The notes under the pieces were generated by a model. The model saw only the letters and a list, made by a program, of their open reading frames with translations. It was not told where the DNA came from and did no database searches. A stretch of 64,000 nt of DNA, taken from an uncultured Desulfuromonas sp. (GTDB lineage: Bacteria; Desulfobacterota; Desulfuromonadia; Desulfuromonadales; Desulfuromonadaceae). This document shows, piece by piece, positions 1-8,773 of the stretch (within the stretch, counting starts at the first letter, position 1; the number at the start of each line of letters is the position of its first letter). The stretch is from assembly GCF_963678835.1 (NCBI RefSeq), contig NZ_OY787469.1:62001-126000 (forward strand), in the 5' to 3' direction. Made by a program: the position numbers and the translations under genes.

Positions 1-181
1 GCTTGAAACCAAGCCATTCAACGCAACCAAAGGATGCCGGCAGATACTTAATCTGAATAAAGGCCAGCAGCGGTACGACGACCAGCCAGATCTTCTGGGC
101 GTTGAATTTTTTGAATAAGGGAAGCAGCAGCGCACCGACAATAAACATGGTGGCTGGGTGCATAAAAATACTACTTGTCAT
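1..181 (-). CDS. N-terminus of a Mrp/NuoN-like antiporter subunit (partial)
   Basis: Only the first 60 residues are inside the window; the gene runs off the left edge. The reading starts at an ATG at 181, overlapping the end of the upstream small membrane-protein gene by 11 bp, and continues without a stop. It begins MTSSIFMHPATMFIVGA and is strongly hydrophobic. The 'HPATMFIVGALLLPL' type of start is familiar from MrpD/NuoN-like Na+/H+ antiporter subunits found beside Nuo genes in Geobacter relatives. Position, as the third gene after nuoK in an unbroken run, suggests a second antiporter-type subunit standing in for nuoL or nuoN. Family assignment rests on a short hydrophobic stretch and is an inference. 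Confidence 0.6.
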   Translation of the reverse strand, partial: MTSSIFMHPATMFIVGALLLPLFKKFNAQKIWLVVVPLLAFIQIKYLPASFGCVEWLGFK

Positions 182-419
182 AATGATCCGTGCCCCTCTC
201 CAGCCATACGTGTGACAGCCCTTTGCAGAATACAATCAATGCCAAACACCCGACCAGGCCGAACACAGCCCAGAAACCGATGATGTGGTCACCCCAGAAG
301 TGCGCGTGGTGACGATCAGCAAAGAAATCGAATACGAGAGCGAACGCCAGAAACGCCATAAACAGCCATTTCAACATGCTCGGTCTCTCACGCAGATAAG
401 TAAGAAATTTCACAATCAT
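171..419 (-). CDS. Small two-helix membrane protein of the nuo/mrp operon
   Basis: An 82-residue protein with two hydrophobic segments (about residues 17-33 and 44-65) separated by a His/Asp-rich loop (DRHHAHFWGDH). Its ATG overlaps the stop of the upstream antiporter gene in an ATGA arrangement, and its own 3' end overlaps the next antiporter gene by 11 bp, so translation is probably coupled on both sides. No family was recognised. The placement between two antiporter-type subunits suggests a small structural or accessory subunit of the same membrane complex, comparable in size to MrpF or MrpG, but there is no sequence proof. The charged loop might face the aqueous side near an ion channel; that is speculation. 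Confidence 0.75.
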   Translation of the reverse strand: MIVKFLTYLRERPSMLKWLFMAFLAFALVFDFFADRHHAHFWGDHIIGFWAVFGLVGCLALIVFCKGLSHVWLERGTDHYDK

Positions 420-1909
420 GACTTCACCATCAGGTTAATGAGGTCGAGAAACAGATCAGGATAAATACCGATCAAAACGGAGATTGTTCCGGTGATCACC
501 AGAGGAACCACCATGAACAGAATCAGAGGTTTCTTTTCAAGGCTACCGGTCAAACCTTCATCAGCGGGCAACGGCTTGCCGAAAAACGCCTGGAGAAAGA
601 CCGGAACAAAATAACCGGCATTAAGCAAACTACTGGCAAGAAGGACACACAACAGAATCCAGTTATGAATATCCATCGTCCCCAGAGCCAGATACCATTT
701 TGTGACAAAACCACCCACCGGCGGCGCGCCTATCATACCCAGAGAAGCGATACCAAACGCCATCATGGTAAATGGCATCCGCTTGCCCAGTCCACCCATC
801 TCGGTGATGTCTTTTTTACCGCTGGCAACAAAGATACAACCGGCCGCGAAGAACAGGGTGATCTTGGCAAAGGCGTGGTTGGCGATGTGGATCAAACCAC
901 CGGTAATCGAGTTCGGGGTCAACATGGCAACACCGAGAATGATGTACGACAGCTGACTGACCGTTGAGTACGCCAAACGCGCTTTGAGATTGGTCTTGGT
1001 AAGAGCGATCACCGATGCGGTCAAAATGGTAAAAGAAACAAAGTAGGCGGTAAAAATACCCAGCCCTGTTTCATGAAGAATGTTGGTACCAAAGATCGAC
1101 AGCATCACCCGGCACGTCGAGAACACACCGACCTTAACAACGACAACGGCATGGAGCAACGCGCTGACCGGTGTCGGTGCCACCATCGCATCGGGCAACC
1201 AGTTATGCAGCGGCATGATACCGGACTTAGCAAAACCAAACAGACACAGCAGGTACGCAATTCCAACCACGAAGCGATCCGCTTCGGCCGGGAAAATCCC
1301 CTGAGCAACATTGGCAGTATTAAAGTCCAACGTGCCACACAGCACATAGATGATAACCATGGCCGGAAGCAAAAACGCTTTGGACGTGAACATCAAGTAA
1401 ACGATGTACTTTTTAGCACCGGCATAGCCCTCTTCATCCTGATGGTGCATAACCAGCGGGTAGGTGAAGATGGAGACGATCTCGTAAAACAGATACAGAG
1501 TAAACAGGTTGCCGGCAAAAGCCGCACCCATGGCTGCACCAACCGAAACGGCGTAGCAGACATAGAACCGAGTCTGAGCATGCTCATCCAATCCACGCAT
1601 ATAACCGACACAGTAGAGACTGGCCAGAATCCACAGGAATGAGGCAACCAGAGCAAAGACGACACCCAACGCATCCAGGTTCAATTTAACCGAAATGCCG
1701 GGATACAACTCAAACAGCGTGTATTGGAGTTGTTGTCCGTCCAGAATGATCGGCAGAAAGTTCAGGACCGAAACGAAAGTGATAATGGCGCCGAGCGTCG
1801 ACCAACTGTCGCGCAGATTCGGCTTTTTGCCCGAAAACATGACGAGCAATCCCGTAATCATCGGGATCAGCGTTGTCAGAATAATCTTGCTGGTGATAAT
1901 CGTGTTCAT
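416..1909 (-). CDS. MrpD/NuoM-type proton/cation antiporter subunit
   Basis: A 497-residue, almost entirely hydrophobic protein of the proton-conducting membrane transporter family (NuoL/M/N, MrpA/D). Family hallmarks are visible: a glutamate in a transmembrane segment (FYEIVSIFTYP, about residue 140), the segment KSGIMPLHNWLPDAMVAPTPVSALLHAVVVVK with the conserved lysine, WLP and histidine, and a later lysine-bearing broken helix (HAFAKITLFFAAG). The length fits MrpD and NuoM better than NuoL, which has an extra C-terminal arm helix. It lies 85 bp after nuoK in the same direction, where nuoLMN would be expected. It probably supplies ion-pumping capacity to the Nuo complex; whether the ion is H+ or Na+ cannot be read from the sequence. 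Confidence 0.9.
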   Translation of the reverse strand: MNTIITSKIILTTLIPMITGLLVMFSGKKPNLRDSWSTLGAIITFVSVLNFLPIILDGQQLQYTLFELYPGISVKLNLDALGVVFALVASFLWILASLYCVGYMRGLDEHAQTRFYVCYAVSVGAAMGAAFAGNLFTLYLFYEIVSIFTYPLVMHHQDEEGYAGAKKYIVYLMFTSKAFLLPAMVIIYVLCGTLDFNTANVAQGIFPAEADRFVVGIAYLLCLFGFAKSGIMPLHNWLPDAMVAPTPVSALLHAVVVVKVGVFSTCRVMLSIFGTNILHETGLGIFTAYFVSFTILTASVIALTKTNLKARLAYSTVSQLSYIILGVAMLTPNSITGGLIHIANHAFAKITLFFAAGCIFVASGKKDITEMGGLGKRMPFTMMAFGIASLGMIGAPPVGGFVTKWYLALGTMDIHNWILLCVLLASSLLNAGYFVPVFLQAFFGKPLPADEGLTGSLEKKPLILFMVVPLVITGTISVLIGIYPDLFLDLINLMVKS

Positions 1910-1994
1910 TGCAAGTGCTTTCTCAAGTGGTGTGTCGCGCTAGCAGAGCTGCGTGACTGCCGTTACAGATTCCATAACCGTCAGCAAAGCGATA

Positions 1995-2312
1995 TCACAT
2001 CTTAAGATCCTGAACCTGCTCAGGATCTTCACTTCGATATTTGCGGTACACTGCGATAATGATACTGACCACAATTGCTGCTTCAGCGGCTGCGATCCCC
2101 ATGATGAACAGGGTGTAAATCTGTCCGACAGCGGGGTTGGGTGCAACAAACCGGTTAAAGGCCATAAAGTTGAGCGCTGCACCATTCAGAATGAATTCAC
2201 TTGAAATCAGCATGCCGATGAGAGAGCGGTGACGCAGCATGCCGTACAGACCAATGACCAATAGAATGGCTGCAATAATCAGATAGGTATTTAAGTTATC
2301 GCTGATGATCAT
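1995..2312 (-). CDS. nuoK: NADH-quinone oxidoreductase subunit K
   Basis: A 105-residue membrane protein of three helices. It contains the family's GMLRHRSLIGMLISSEFILNG region with the membrane glutamate (SSEFILN), and a second segment GIAAAEAAIVVSIIIAVYR with the second conserved glutamate (AAAEAAI). These two acidic residues belong to the proton-translocating hydrophilic axis of complex I. Length matches bacterial NuoK (about 100 residues). The ATG overlaps the stop of nuoJ by 4 bp, implying coupled translation. Confidence 0.96.
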   Translation of the reverse strand: MIISDNLNTYLIIAAILLVIGLYGMLRHRSLIGMLISSEFILNGAALNFMAFNRFVAPNPAVGQIYTLFIMGIAAAEAAIVVSIIIAVYRKYRSEDPEQVQDLKM

Positions 2313-2833
2313 TTTGCCACTTCCTCCCGACCGCCTCGCGCCAGAATGATGGCACCGATAATTGCCGTCAACAAAATGACCGAAATCAATTCGAAGGCCA
2401 GGCAGTATTTGAACAGCAGATTTTCACCGATAAAGCGGATCGACATGTCGCCGATTTTCTCGGCGGCCGGTGCAAACTTGGTCTGCTGAATCGCGATAAA
2501 CAAGGTCACAAAACCAGTGGAACAGGCCGCCAGGGCCAAAAACATATTCCGCCGGCTGAGCTTTTCGGAAAACAATTGATCCGGTGTATTTCCGAGCATG
2601 ACCCCGAGAACAATCATGATACAAACCGCACCCACATAGATGAGAATTTGCATCATGGCCAAAAAAGGACTACCAAGGTGGAAGTACAGGCCTGCAACAC
2701 CAAACAGTGAAACAGCCAGGCCAAGTACTGCATGCATCAGCATCCGCGACCGAACGGCCATAAACCCGCCCATGAATGTTAAAATCATGAACGCATAAAA
2801 GAGGGCTTCGGCGATGTATTCAAAAGCTATCAT
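2309..2833 (-). CDS. nuoJ: NADH-quinone oxidoreductase subunit J
   Basis: A 174-residue membrane protein with five predicted helices, including the family's conserved third-helix region (QILIYVGAVCIMIVLGVML). That region corresponds to the pi-bulge helix of complex I ND6/NuoJ, which links quinone reduction to proton pumping. It overlaps nuoI upstream and nuoK downstream by 4 bp each, so the three are read as one coupled unit. Length is typical of NuoJ. Confidence 0.95.
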   Translation of the reverse strand: MIAFEYIAEALFYAFMILTFMGGFMAVRSRMLMHAVLGLAVSLFGVAGLYFHLGSPFLAMMQILIYVGAVCIMIVLGVMLGNTPDQLFSEKLSRRNMFLALAACSTGFVTLFIAIQQTKFAPAAEKIGDMSIRFIGENLLFKYCLAFELISVILLTAIIGAIILARGGREEVAK

Positions 2834-3270
2834 TCCCGTTCCTCCAGCCTCTTCAGAATGTCATAGTGAAAATCTTCACGTTTGAACCCAGCCAGCTCGT
2901 ATTCGTTACTGTAATCAAGCGCATCGGTCGGACACACTTCAACACAGGCACCACACAGGCTGCACTTGGTAAAATCGAGGGTGAATTTCGTCAGGACCTT
3001 TCCTTTGACCCCTTCGCGTTTTTCACCATCGACAACAATACAATTGGAGGGACACTCACGCATACAGCTTCCACAGGTAATGCATTTGTGGCTACCGCTT
3101 TCGCTGTCTTTCACCAGGTCAATATGGCCACGGTAGTTCGGCGTCACCTCAATCTTCTGACGAGGATAATGTGTCGTTACCGTCGGTGAAAACAACGCCT
3201 TGAGAGTGACCTTCAGACCAACAATGAGGCTCCATCCGCCCGTAAATAATTCTGAGAAATAGGCTTTCAT
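2830..3270 (-). CDS. nuoI: NADH-quinone oxidoreductase subunit I (2x[4Fe-4S] ferredoxin-type)
   Basis: A 146-residue peripheral subunit with two classical 4Fe-4S ferredoxin motifs, [15 protein letters not shown] (about residue 63) and [15 protein letters not shown] (about residue 103). In complex I these clusters (N6a and N6b) hand electrons to the NuoB cluster next to the quinone site. The N-terminal amphipathic part is typical of NuoI. The start overlaps the nuoH stop by 4 bp. Since nuoE, nuoF and nuoG are absent here, the upstream donor to these clusters is unknown. Confidence 0.96.
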   Translation of the reverse strand: MKAYFSELFTGGWSLIVGLKVTLKALFSPTVTTHYPRQKIEVTPNYRGHIDLVKDSESGSHKCITCGSCMRECPSNCIVVDGEKREGVKGKVLTKFTLDFTKCSLCGACVEVCPTDALDYSNEYELAGFKREDFHYDILKRLEERE

Positions 3271-4256
3271 ATCAGCTTCACAATCACAACAGTAAGAAGA
3301 AGATTAACCAGTGAGAACGGAATGAGATATTTCCAGCAGAAGTTCATCAACTGATCGAAACGGGTACGAGGATAGGTCCAACGGATCCACACCAGGAAAA
3401 ACATGAGGAAGTAGACCTTGGCCAGGAACCAGATGATTCCAGTGTATTCAAAATAGGGCAGAGGAATACCAGACGTGCCGCCGAGGAAAAACACTGTGGC
3501 GATACTACATACGATGAACATGTTGGTATATTCAGCCATCATGAACAGACTGAAACCCATACCGCTGTATTCCGTATGGAAACCAGCCGTCAGCTCACTC
3601 TCTGCCTCGGGAAGGTCAAACGGAGCGCGGTTTGTTTCCGCAACCATCGCAATGAGATAAATCAGAAATGCCAGGGGCTGAAAGAAGATAAACCAACCAC
3701 CACCGGACTGGGCTGCAACAACCTCCTTCAGGCTGAAGGTATTGGTCATAAATACAATTGACAGCAGCGCAATCAGCATCGGGATTTCGTAAGCAACGTT
3801 TTGAGCAACCGACCGGAAAGCGCCAAACAGAGAGTATTTATTGTTTGAGCCCCAGCCACCGACAAGAATGGCCAACACATTGATGGACGCGACGGCCAGA
3901 ATAAACAGCAGACCGATATCCAGATCAAATGCTTGAATCTTGTCACTGAACGGAATCACCAGCAGCGGCAAAAAGACAGGCACAAAGGACAGCAGTGGTG
4001 CCAAGATAAACAGCTTCTTGTCTGCCTGTGCCGGAACCACCAGCTGTTTGCCCATCAATTTAAAACCATCGACAAGCAGTTGAAGAATACCATGGAAACC
4101 AACTTCCATCGGGCCAGGCCGACGCTGGAAATGTCCAGCCAGTTTCCGCTCCATATATCCCATCACCAGCGCGTTGCCAAACACAACGACAATCGCACCG
4201 ATCAGGAATGCAACCAACCGGACTAACACCGGTACCATATTCGCTACAGTTTCCAT
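3267..4256 (-). CDS. nuoH: NADH-quinone oxidoreductase subunit H
   Basis: A 329-residue membrane subunit with about eight helices that forms the quinone chamber and connects the peripheral arm to the membrane arm. Family motifs are clear: [20 protein letters not shown] near the N-terminus, the [20 protein letters not shown] loop around residue 205, and [15 protein letters not shown] near the C-terminus. Length is normal for NuoH. It follows nuoD by 5 bp and overlaps nuoI by 4 bp. Confidence 0.97.
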   Translation of the reverse strand: METVANMVPVLVRLVAFLIGAIVVVFGNALVMGYMERKLAGHFQRRPGPMEVGFHGILQLLVDGFKLMGKQLVVPAQADKKLFILAPLLSFVPVFLPLLVIPFSDKIQAFDLDIGLLFILAVASINVLAILVGGWGSNNKYSLFGAFRSVAQNVAYEIPMLIALLSIVFMTNTFSLKEVVAAQSGGGWFIFFQPLAFLIYLIAMVAETNRAPFDLPEAESELTAGFHTEYSGMGFSLFMMAEYTNMFIVCSIATVFFLGGTSGIPLPYFEYTGIIWFLAKVYFLMFFLVWIRWTYPRTRFDQLMNFCWKYLIPFSLVNLLLTVVIVKLI

Positions 4257-4261
4257 ACGAT

Positions 4262-5386
4262 CTACCTGTCAATCTCGGGGATTACGAGGTCCAGCGCACC
4301 CATTGCCGAAACAACGTCGGCAATCATCATCCCTTTGCACATTTCAGGAACAACACTCAGGTTGGAATAAGATGGGGTACGCACTTTCAGACGATAAGGA
4401 ACATCACTGCCGTCGGCCACCAGGTAATAGGACAGTTCACCACGTGGTGCTTCGACAGAACTGTTGTAATCACCTGCAGGAATTTTAAGTTTCTTGGGCA
4501 CCTTGGCCGCCATAACCGGACCTTCAGGCAATTTGTCCAGCGCCTGCTCAATAATGCGCAGACTTTGTTCCATTTCGCGGAAACGCACATTGAATGACGC
4601 CCAGGCATCGCCGCCGGGATCCGTGGGAATTTCGAAGTCGAATTCCGGATAGACGGAATAAGGCTCAGCGCGACGCAGGTCATAGGAAATACCGGCACCA
4701 CGCAGCAGCGGGCCGGTTACACCGTAGCGGGCGCACAGTTCAGGCGTGTATTCGCCGATCCCCTTCAAACGTTTCTGCAAAATGATATTACCGTTGACCA
4801 GCTCCTCATACAGGGGGAACCGACCGCGCAGACGATCGATAAAATTGCGGGTCGAGGCGACAAACTTGTCGTCAATATCCTTGCAGACACCACCAACCCG
4901 GAAGTAGCAGTAGGTCAAGCGGGAACCGGTCACGTCCTCAAGGATATCGAGAATTTCTTCACGATCATCAAAGGCATACATGATCGGGGTGAAGGCTCCG
5001 AGGTCGAGCAGATACGCACCAAACCACAACAGGTGACTTTGAATGCGGTTCAATTCCGACGTGATAACGCGAATGTAGTCAGCACGGCGGGGAACCTCGA
5101 TGCCTGTTGCTTTCTCCAGCAGCAAGGCATAACCGTGGTTATAAATCAACGCGCCGAGATAATCCATGCGAGCCGTATTGGGCATAAATGACTTGGCCGG
5201 CTTGAATTCAGCGATCTTCTCATGACACCGATGGCCGTACCCGAGAACAGGTTGGGGCTCAATGACATACTCCCCTTCCATCTCCAGCAGCACGCGAAGT
5301 ACCCCGTGGGTACTGGGATGCTGAGGTCCCATATTCAGTACGAAGCGATGATGTCTTTCATCTTGCAATACTTCTGTATTCATCAT
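4262..5386 (-). CDS. nuoD: NADH-quinone oxidoreductase subunit D (49 kDa)
   Basis: A 374-residue peripheral-arm subunit related to the large subunit of [NiFe] hydrogenases. It shows [14 protein letters not shown] at the start (the His-rich loop lining the quinone site), the conserved [12 protein letters not shown] and [21 protein letters not shown] segments, and ends in LVIPEIDR. The hydrogenase metal-site cysteines are absent, as expected for a true NuoD. NuoC and NuoD are separate genes here, not the fused NuoCD of enterobacteria. Two ATG codons lie at the start; the first is used. Confidence 0.97.
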   Translation of the reverse strand: MMNTEVLQDERHHRFVLNMGPQHPSTHGVLRVLLEMEGEYVIEPQPVLGYGHRCHEKIAEFKPAKSFMPNTARMDYLGALIYNHGYALLLEKATGIEVPRRADYIRVITSELNRIQSHLLWFGAYLLDLGAFTPIMYAFDDREEILDILEDVTGSRLTYCYFRVGGVCKDIDDKFVASTRNFIDRLRGRFPLYEELVNGNIILQKRLKGIGEYTPELCARYGVTGPLLRGAGISYDLRRAEPYSVYPEFDFEIPTDPGGDAWASFNVRFREMEQSLRIIEQALDKLPEGPVMAAKVPKKLKIPAGDYNSSVEAPRGELSYYLVADGSDVPYRLKVRTPSYSNLSVVPEMCKGMMIADVVSAMGALDLVIPEIDR

Positions 5387-5391
5387 GGCGA

Positions 5392-5907
5392 TCAGCTTTG
5401 CTCCGGTTTCTTGGCGGCTTCAGGTTTCGCTGCTTCGTCAGAAGGCACAGCCCGGCGTACGGCCGCAGCATCCTTCAACGCCTTTTCACTCTTAAGCAAC
5501 GGCTTCAAATCCACATCCTCTTCCGCCAGAATCAGCGGTTCGAGATTGGGATGGCCAACAAAGACAACTCCGTGGAAATCGCGCGTCTCACGCTCATGCC
5601 AGTTTGCACCGTGATAAATATCGGAGATGGTCGGCAATTCGCTTTTTTCGTTAACAAATGCACGCGCCATGACCCGGCAACGGGTTTCAACATGAGCAAA
5701 CTGATAAACCACTTCAACAGCCGGATTGACATGCACGGCCATCAGGTCGACCAGATAAAAACCGTCTTTGAGCATCTGCGTGGCAAAGTCACGCAGTTTC
5801 TCACCGGTCACGCTCAGGTCGTAGTCATACCCTGTTGCGGCGTAATCGACGGCTTCAACCTTCTCCGTAACAGCGTTCCACTGTTTAACAACGGTCGTCA
5901 CATCCAT
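5392..5907 (-). CDS. nuoC: NADH-quinone oxidoreductase subunit C (30 kDa)
   Basis: A 171-residue peripheral subunit that packs against NuoD. The signature of the 30-kDa family is visible around residues 98-120 (PTISDIYHGANWHERETRDFHGVVF), followed by GHPNLEPLIL. The C-terminus ends in a charged, alanine- and lysine-rich tail (about 35 residues) that does not look folded and probably replaces the linker to NuoD in fused NuoCD proteins. It sits 2 bp downstream of nuoB and 5 bp upstream of nuoD. Confidence 0.94.
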   Translation of the reverse strand: MDVTTVVKQWNAVTEKVEAVDYAATGYDYDLSVTGEKLRDFATQMLKDGFYLVDLMAVHVNPAVEVVYQFAHVETRCRVMARAFVNEKSELPTISDIYHGANWHERETRDFHGVVFVGHPNLEPLILAEEDVDLKPLLKSEKALKDAAAVRRAVPSDEAAKPEAAKKPEQS

Positions 5908-5909
5908 GA

Positions 5910-6500
5910 TCAGCGACCCTCCGGCATTTTATTTTGCGGGAACGGGAAGCGCTTACCGGTAATCTTCTTCTGCAATTGGAGGATACCTTCAATCAGCGCT
6001 TCAGGGCGAGGCGGGCAACCCGGCACATAGACATCGACCGGAATCAGTTGGTCAACGCCGAGCACCACGTCGTAATTTGCTTCAACGGCAAATGGACCTC
6101 CGGAGATCGCGCAGTTACCCAAAGCGATAACGTAGCGCGGAGCCGGCATCTGCTCGTAAAGGGTTACAACAGCGGGAGCCATCTTCTTATTGACGGTACC
6201 GGCAACGATCATCAGATCCGACTGGCGCGGTGACGGACGAAACACTTCAGCACCGTAACGTGAGATATCGAACCGGGCCATACCGGAACACATCATCTCG
6301 ATCGCGCAGCATGCCAGACCAAAGGTCATCGGCCACAGCGAGTTGGCACGACACAGATTGAGAATCTTGTCAGCCAGCTCCAGCTGCACCATTGCCCCCG
6401 GATCACTGAGCTGTGTTCTTTCAGGAAGAGCACCTTCGTAGCGCTCTTCGCACTCCTTGGTGTAGGAGTGGACTCTTAGCAGACTTTTCTTTTCGGCCAC
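5910..6500 (-). CDS. nuoB: NADH-quinone oxidoreductase subunit B ([4Fe-4S] N2)
   Basis: A 196-residue subunit binding the terminal N2 cluster that reduces quinone. The adjacent cysteine pair ([10 protein letters not shown], about residue 63), the third ligand in [10 protein letters not shown] and the fourth in [10 protein letters not shown] are all present. The start is a GTG at 6500 with GGAG seven bases upstream; the gene overlaps the end of nuoA by 25 bp. About 35 residues precede the core domain, a modest N-terminal extension relative to E. coli. Confidence 0.96.
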   Translation of the reverse strand: MAEKKSLLRVHSYTKECEERYEGALPERTQLSDPGAMVQLELADKILNLCRANSLWPMTFGLACCAIEMMCSGMARFDISRYGAEVFRPSPRQSDLMIVAGTVNKKMAPAVVTLYEQMPAPRYVIALGNCAISGGPFAVEANYDVVLGVDQLIPVDVYVPGCPPRPEALIEGILQLQKKITGKRFPFPQNKMPEGR

Positions 6501-6865
6501 GTGAATACTCCTTTGACCCAGGCATAAACAACTGCCAGCGACAAAATACCTACAAAAATAACCAGTTCAGTAATCCCCCGAACCGCCGAGACCTTATCAA
6601 AGGCCGTGGCCACCGGGAACAGGTACAGAACATCAACATCGAATGCCAGAAAGATCAGCGCATACAGATAGTAGGCAATATCAAAACGGATATTCCAGGC
6701 CGACCCATAGGGATCCATCCCACATTCATACGGCTCCAGCGTCTTGCGAAACAACACACGAGGCGCAAGCAACCTGGAGATCACCAATGGTCCCAGACCG
6801 CAGGCAATACCTGCAATCAGGAACACCAACACATAGACATAATCGACCAAATACTGTTCGGCCAT
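6476..6865 (-). CDS. nuoA: NADH-quinone oxidoreductase subunit A
   Basis: The first gene of the operon, 129 residues with three membrane helices. The loop after helix 1 carries the family motif ending [13 protein letters not shown], with the cysteine that in complex I NuoA/ND3 lies next to the quinone tunnel, and the helix-2 segment [24 protein letters not shown] with conserved acidic residues. A ribosome-binding sequence (AGAGG) lies just before the ATG. A sigma-70-like promoter is found about 115 bp upstream. Confidence 0.96.
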   Translation of the reverse strand: MAEQYLVDYVYVLVFLIAGIACGLGPLVISRLLAPRVLFRKTLEPYECGMDPYGSAWNIRFDIAYYLYALIFLAFDVDVLYLFPVATAFDKVSAVRGITELVIFVGILSLAVVYAWVKGVFTWPKRKVC

Positions 6866-7276
6866 ACCTCTTGCCTCCCTGAAGGGAAATTTCGTGCCCA
6901 GACGGCAATGCTATCTGTGCACAGGTTCCAGTCGCAAACGTGCAAATACACGTAATTCATTCAGTATAAAAAACCTCGTATTTTCTATCGGAATGCCCAG
7001 TGCTTGTCAAGATTTTATTAAATCCGCAATAACCCACAAACCCAGGCATTTCCTAAGCGTCTGTTTTAACAGCTTTCTTCTTTTGCGCACTTGAGGTAAA
7101 AGAAAAGCCATTCTGAATACAGTATACAAACTGACATCCAGACCACGTCTGGTATTCCCTCCCCAATCGGGCGACTTTTTAATCCACTCAGTAAATTCGT
7201 TTGACTTCCCAAAGGCCCTATGCTAACCAACTTTTTTGCTTATTTTTTAATTCCCAGCTACGAAAGAAGCGCTACC
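6866..7276. other. Divergent intergenic region, nuoA / aminotransferase
   Basis: About 410 bp separate two outward-facing genes. It holds the nuo promoter (6982-7010). For the rightward gene only a weak candidate is visible: TTGACT at 7201-7206 with a poor -10 (TAACCA, 7224-7229). No convincing small gene was seen. Confidence 0.6.
6982..7010 (-). promoter_or_regulatory. Sigma-70-type promoter for the nuo operon
   Basis: On the minus strand TTGACA (7005-7010) is followed after exactly 17 bp by TAGAAA (6982-6987). Transcription would start near 6975 and leave a leader of about 110 nt before nuoA. A second possible -10 (TATACT, 6962-6967) lies slightly downstream. The consensus -35 and ideal spacing make this a good prediction. 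Confidence 0.65.
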
Positions 7277-8581
7277 ATGAGAAACAACATTGTCCACATC
7301 GGTGCCGGAGAACTGACGTATGAAATCCGAGCAATTGTCGAAATCGCCGAAACCCTCGGCAAGCTTGGCATCAAGACCAATATGGAAAACATTGGTGATC
7401 CGATTGCCAAAGGTGAAAAAATCCCCGACTGGATGAAACAGATCGTCGCCGACTTGGCGATGAAGGACTGTTCTTATGGCTATTGCGCGACAAAAGGAAT
7501 TCTTGATACGCGTGAATTTCTCGCCGAGATGACCAACAAGCGTGGCAAGGCACAGATCTCTTCGGAAGATATCATCTTCTTCAACGGCCTCGGCGATGCC
7601 ATCCAAAAGGTGTACGGTTTTCTCAAACGTGAAGCGCGGGTTATCGGCCCCTCACCGACCTATTCGACCCACTCTTCCGGTGAAGCGGCCCATGCCGGTC
7701 AGGCTCCGGTCTCTTATCGTCTTGACCCGGACAACAACTGGTATCCAGATCTCGATGATTTACGTTTGTCCGTCAAATACAATCCAGCAATCTGCGGCCT
7801 GCTGATTATCAATCCGGACAACCCGACCGGCGCCGTGTATCCGGAGCGGATCCTGGTGGAGATGATCAAAATTGCCAAAGAGTATGATCTGTTCATTATT
7901 TGTGACGAGATCTACCACAATATCATCTACAACGGCGAATCGACTAAGCCGCTGTCTGACCTGGTCGGCGATGTTCCGGCCATCGCCATGAAGGGTATAA
8001 GTAAAGAGCTGCCGTGGCCCGGTGCCCGGTGCGGCTGGATCGAGGTGTACAATCGCCACAAGGATCCGTTGTTCGCCCGCTACATTCAGTCGATTGTCGA
8101 TTCAAAAATGGTAGAAGTGTGCTCGACGACGCTGCCACAAAAAGCGATTCCGCCGATCATGAGCCATCCACAGTACCCGGTCTACCTCAAGGAGCGTACC
8201 AGTCGCTACGAGAAATTTTCCAATATTGCCTACGATCTGCTTAAGGAGGTTCCCGGCATCAAGGTTAACCGCACCAATGGTGCGTTTTACATGAGCGTGG
8301 CCTTTGACCGCAAACGGCTGGACAATACCCAGACACTGCCGATAGACAATGACCAGGTGCGCACCATGGTTGAGGAGCTGGTGGCCAAACCCGGCACCTC
8401 TGCCGACAAACGTTTTGTTTACTACCTGCTGGCGTCAACAGGCATTTGCGTGGTTCCACTCACCTCGTTTTCAACACCGGAGCAAGGCTTTCGCATTACC
8501 TTACTCGAACACAATGAAGAAGAATTCACCAAAATTTTTGAGACCATTGCCGAGAGCATCAAAGCCTATCTGGCCTCCTAA
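7277..8581 (+). CDS. Pyridoxal-phosphate aminotransferase (class I/II)
   Basis: A 434-residue fold-type I aminotransferase of the AspC/AlaA superfamily that transfers amino groups between an amino acid and a 2-oxo acid in the cytoplasm. Visible landmarks are the substrate/PLP region YGYCATKGILDTREFL, the asparagine-proline motif NPDNPTGAVYP, the cofactor aspartate in IICDEIYHNI, and the Schiff-base lysine region GISKELPWPGARCGW (about residue 250). An upstream in-frame ATG exists at 7220, but the conserved protein start (MRNNIVHIGAGELTYEIR) favours 7277. Substrate specificity (alanine, aspartate or other) cannot be decided from the sequence. A hairpin follows the gene. Confidence 0.88.
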   Translation: MRNNIVHIGAGELTYEIRAIVEIAETLGKLGIKTNMENIGDPIAKGEKIPDWMKQIVADLAMKDCSYGYCATKGILDTREFLAEMTNKRGKAQISSEDIIFFNGLGDAIQKVYGFLKREARVIGPSPTYSTHSSGEAAHAGQAPVSYRLDPDNNWYPDLDDLRLSVKYNPAICGLLIINPDNPTGAVYPERILVEMIKIAKEYDLFIICDEIYHNIIYNGESTKPLSDLVGDVPAIAMKGISKELPWPGARCGWIEVYNRHKDPLFARYIQSIVDSKMVEVCSTTLPQKAIPPIMSHPQYPVYLKERTSRYEKFSNIAYDLLKEVPGIKVNRTNGAFYMSVAFDRKRLDNTQTLPIDNDQVRTMVEELVAKPGTSADKRFVYYLLASTGICVVPLTSFSTPEQGFRITLLEHNEEEFTKIFETIAESIKAYLAS

Positions 8582-8595
8582 CCGTTTAATTTCCT

Positions 8596-8629
8596 TCCAG
8601 TCTGCCCGCGCTCAACCGGGCAGACTGGA
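8596..8629 (+). terminator. Hairpin after the aminotransferase gene
   Basis: A perfect 13-bp stem (8596-8608 with 8617-8629) and an 8-base loop lie 15 bp after the stop codon. There is no T-run after it, so it may be a weak terminator or an mRNA-stabilising structure. Confidence 0.5.
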
Positions 8630-8773
8630 GGCGATCACCACCCCCCTCAAAACACCTATTTCAACTTTTTCTTTTAGCTGCGCCTGTTTACGACGATCTC
8701 ACCTTGCAAAACGCCCCCATTCCTGCTTGAATTAGGCTCCAAAAAATATTCACCTCCAAAGGAGCCCACGCAC

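Noticed and set aside
7220..7276. Upstream start for the aminotransferase
   Set aside because: It adds 19 hydrophobic residues that do not belong to the family; the protein core starts at 7277. A signal peptide on a PLP transaminase would be unusual.
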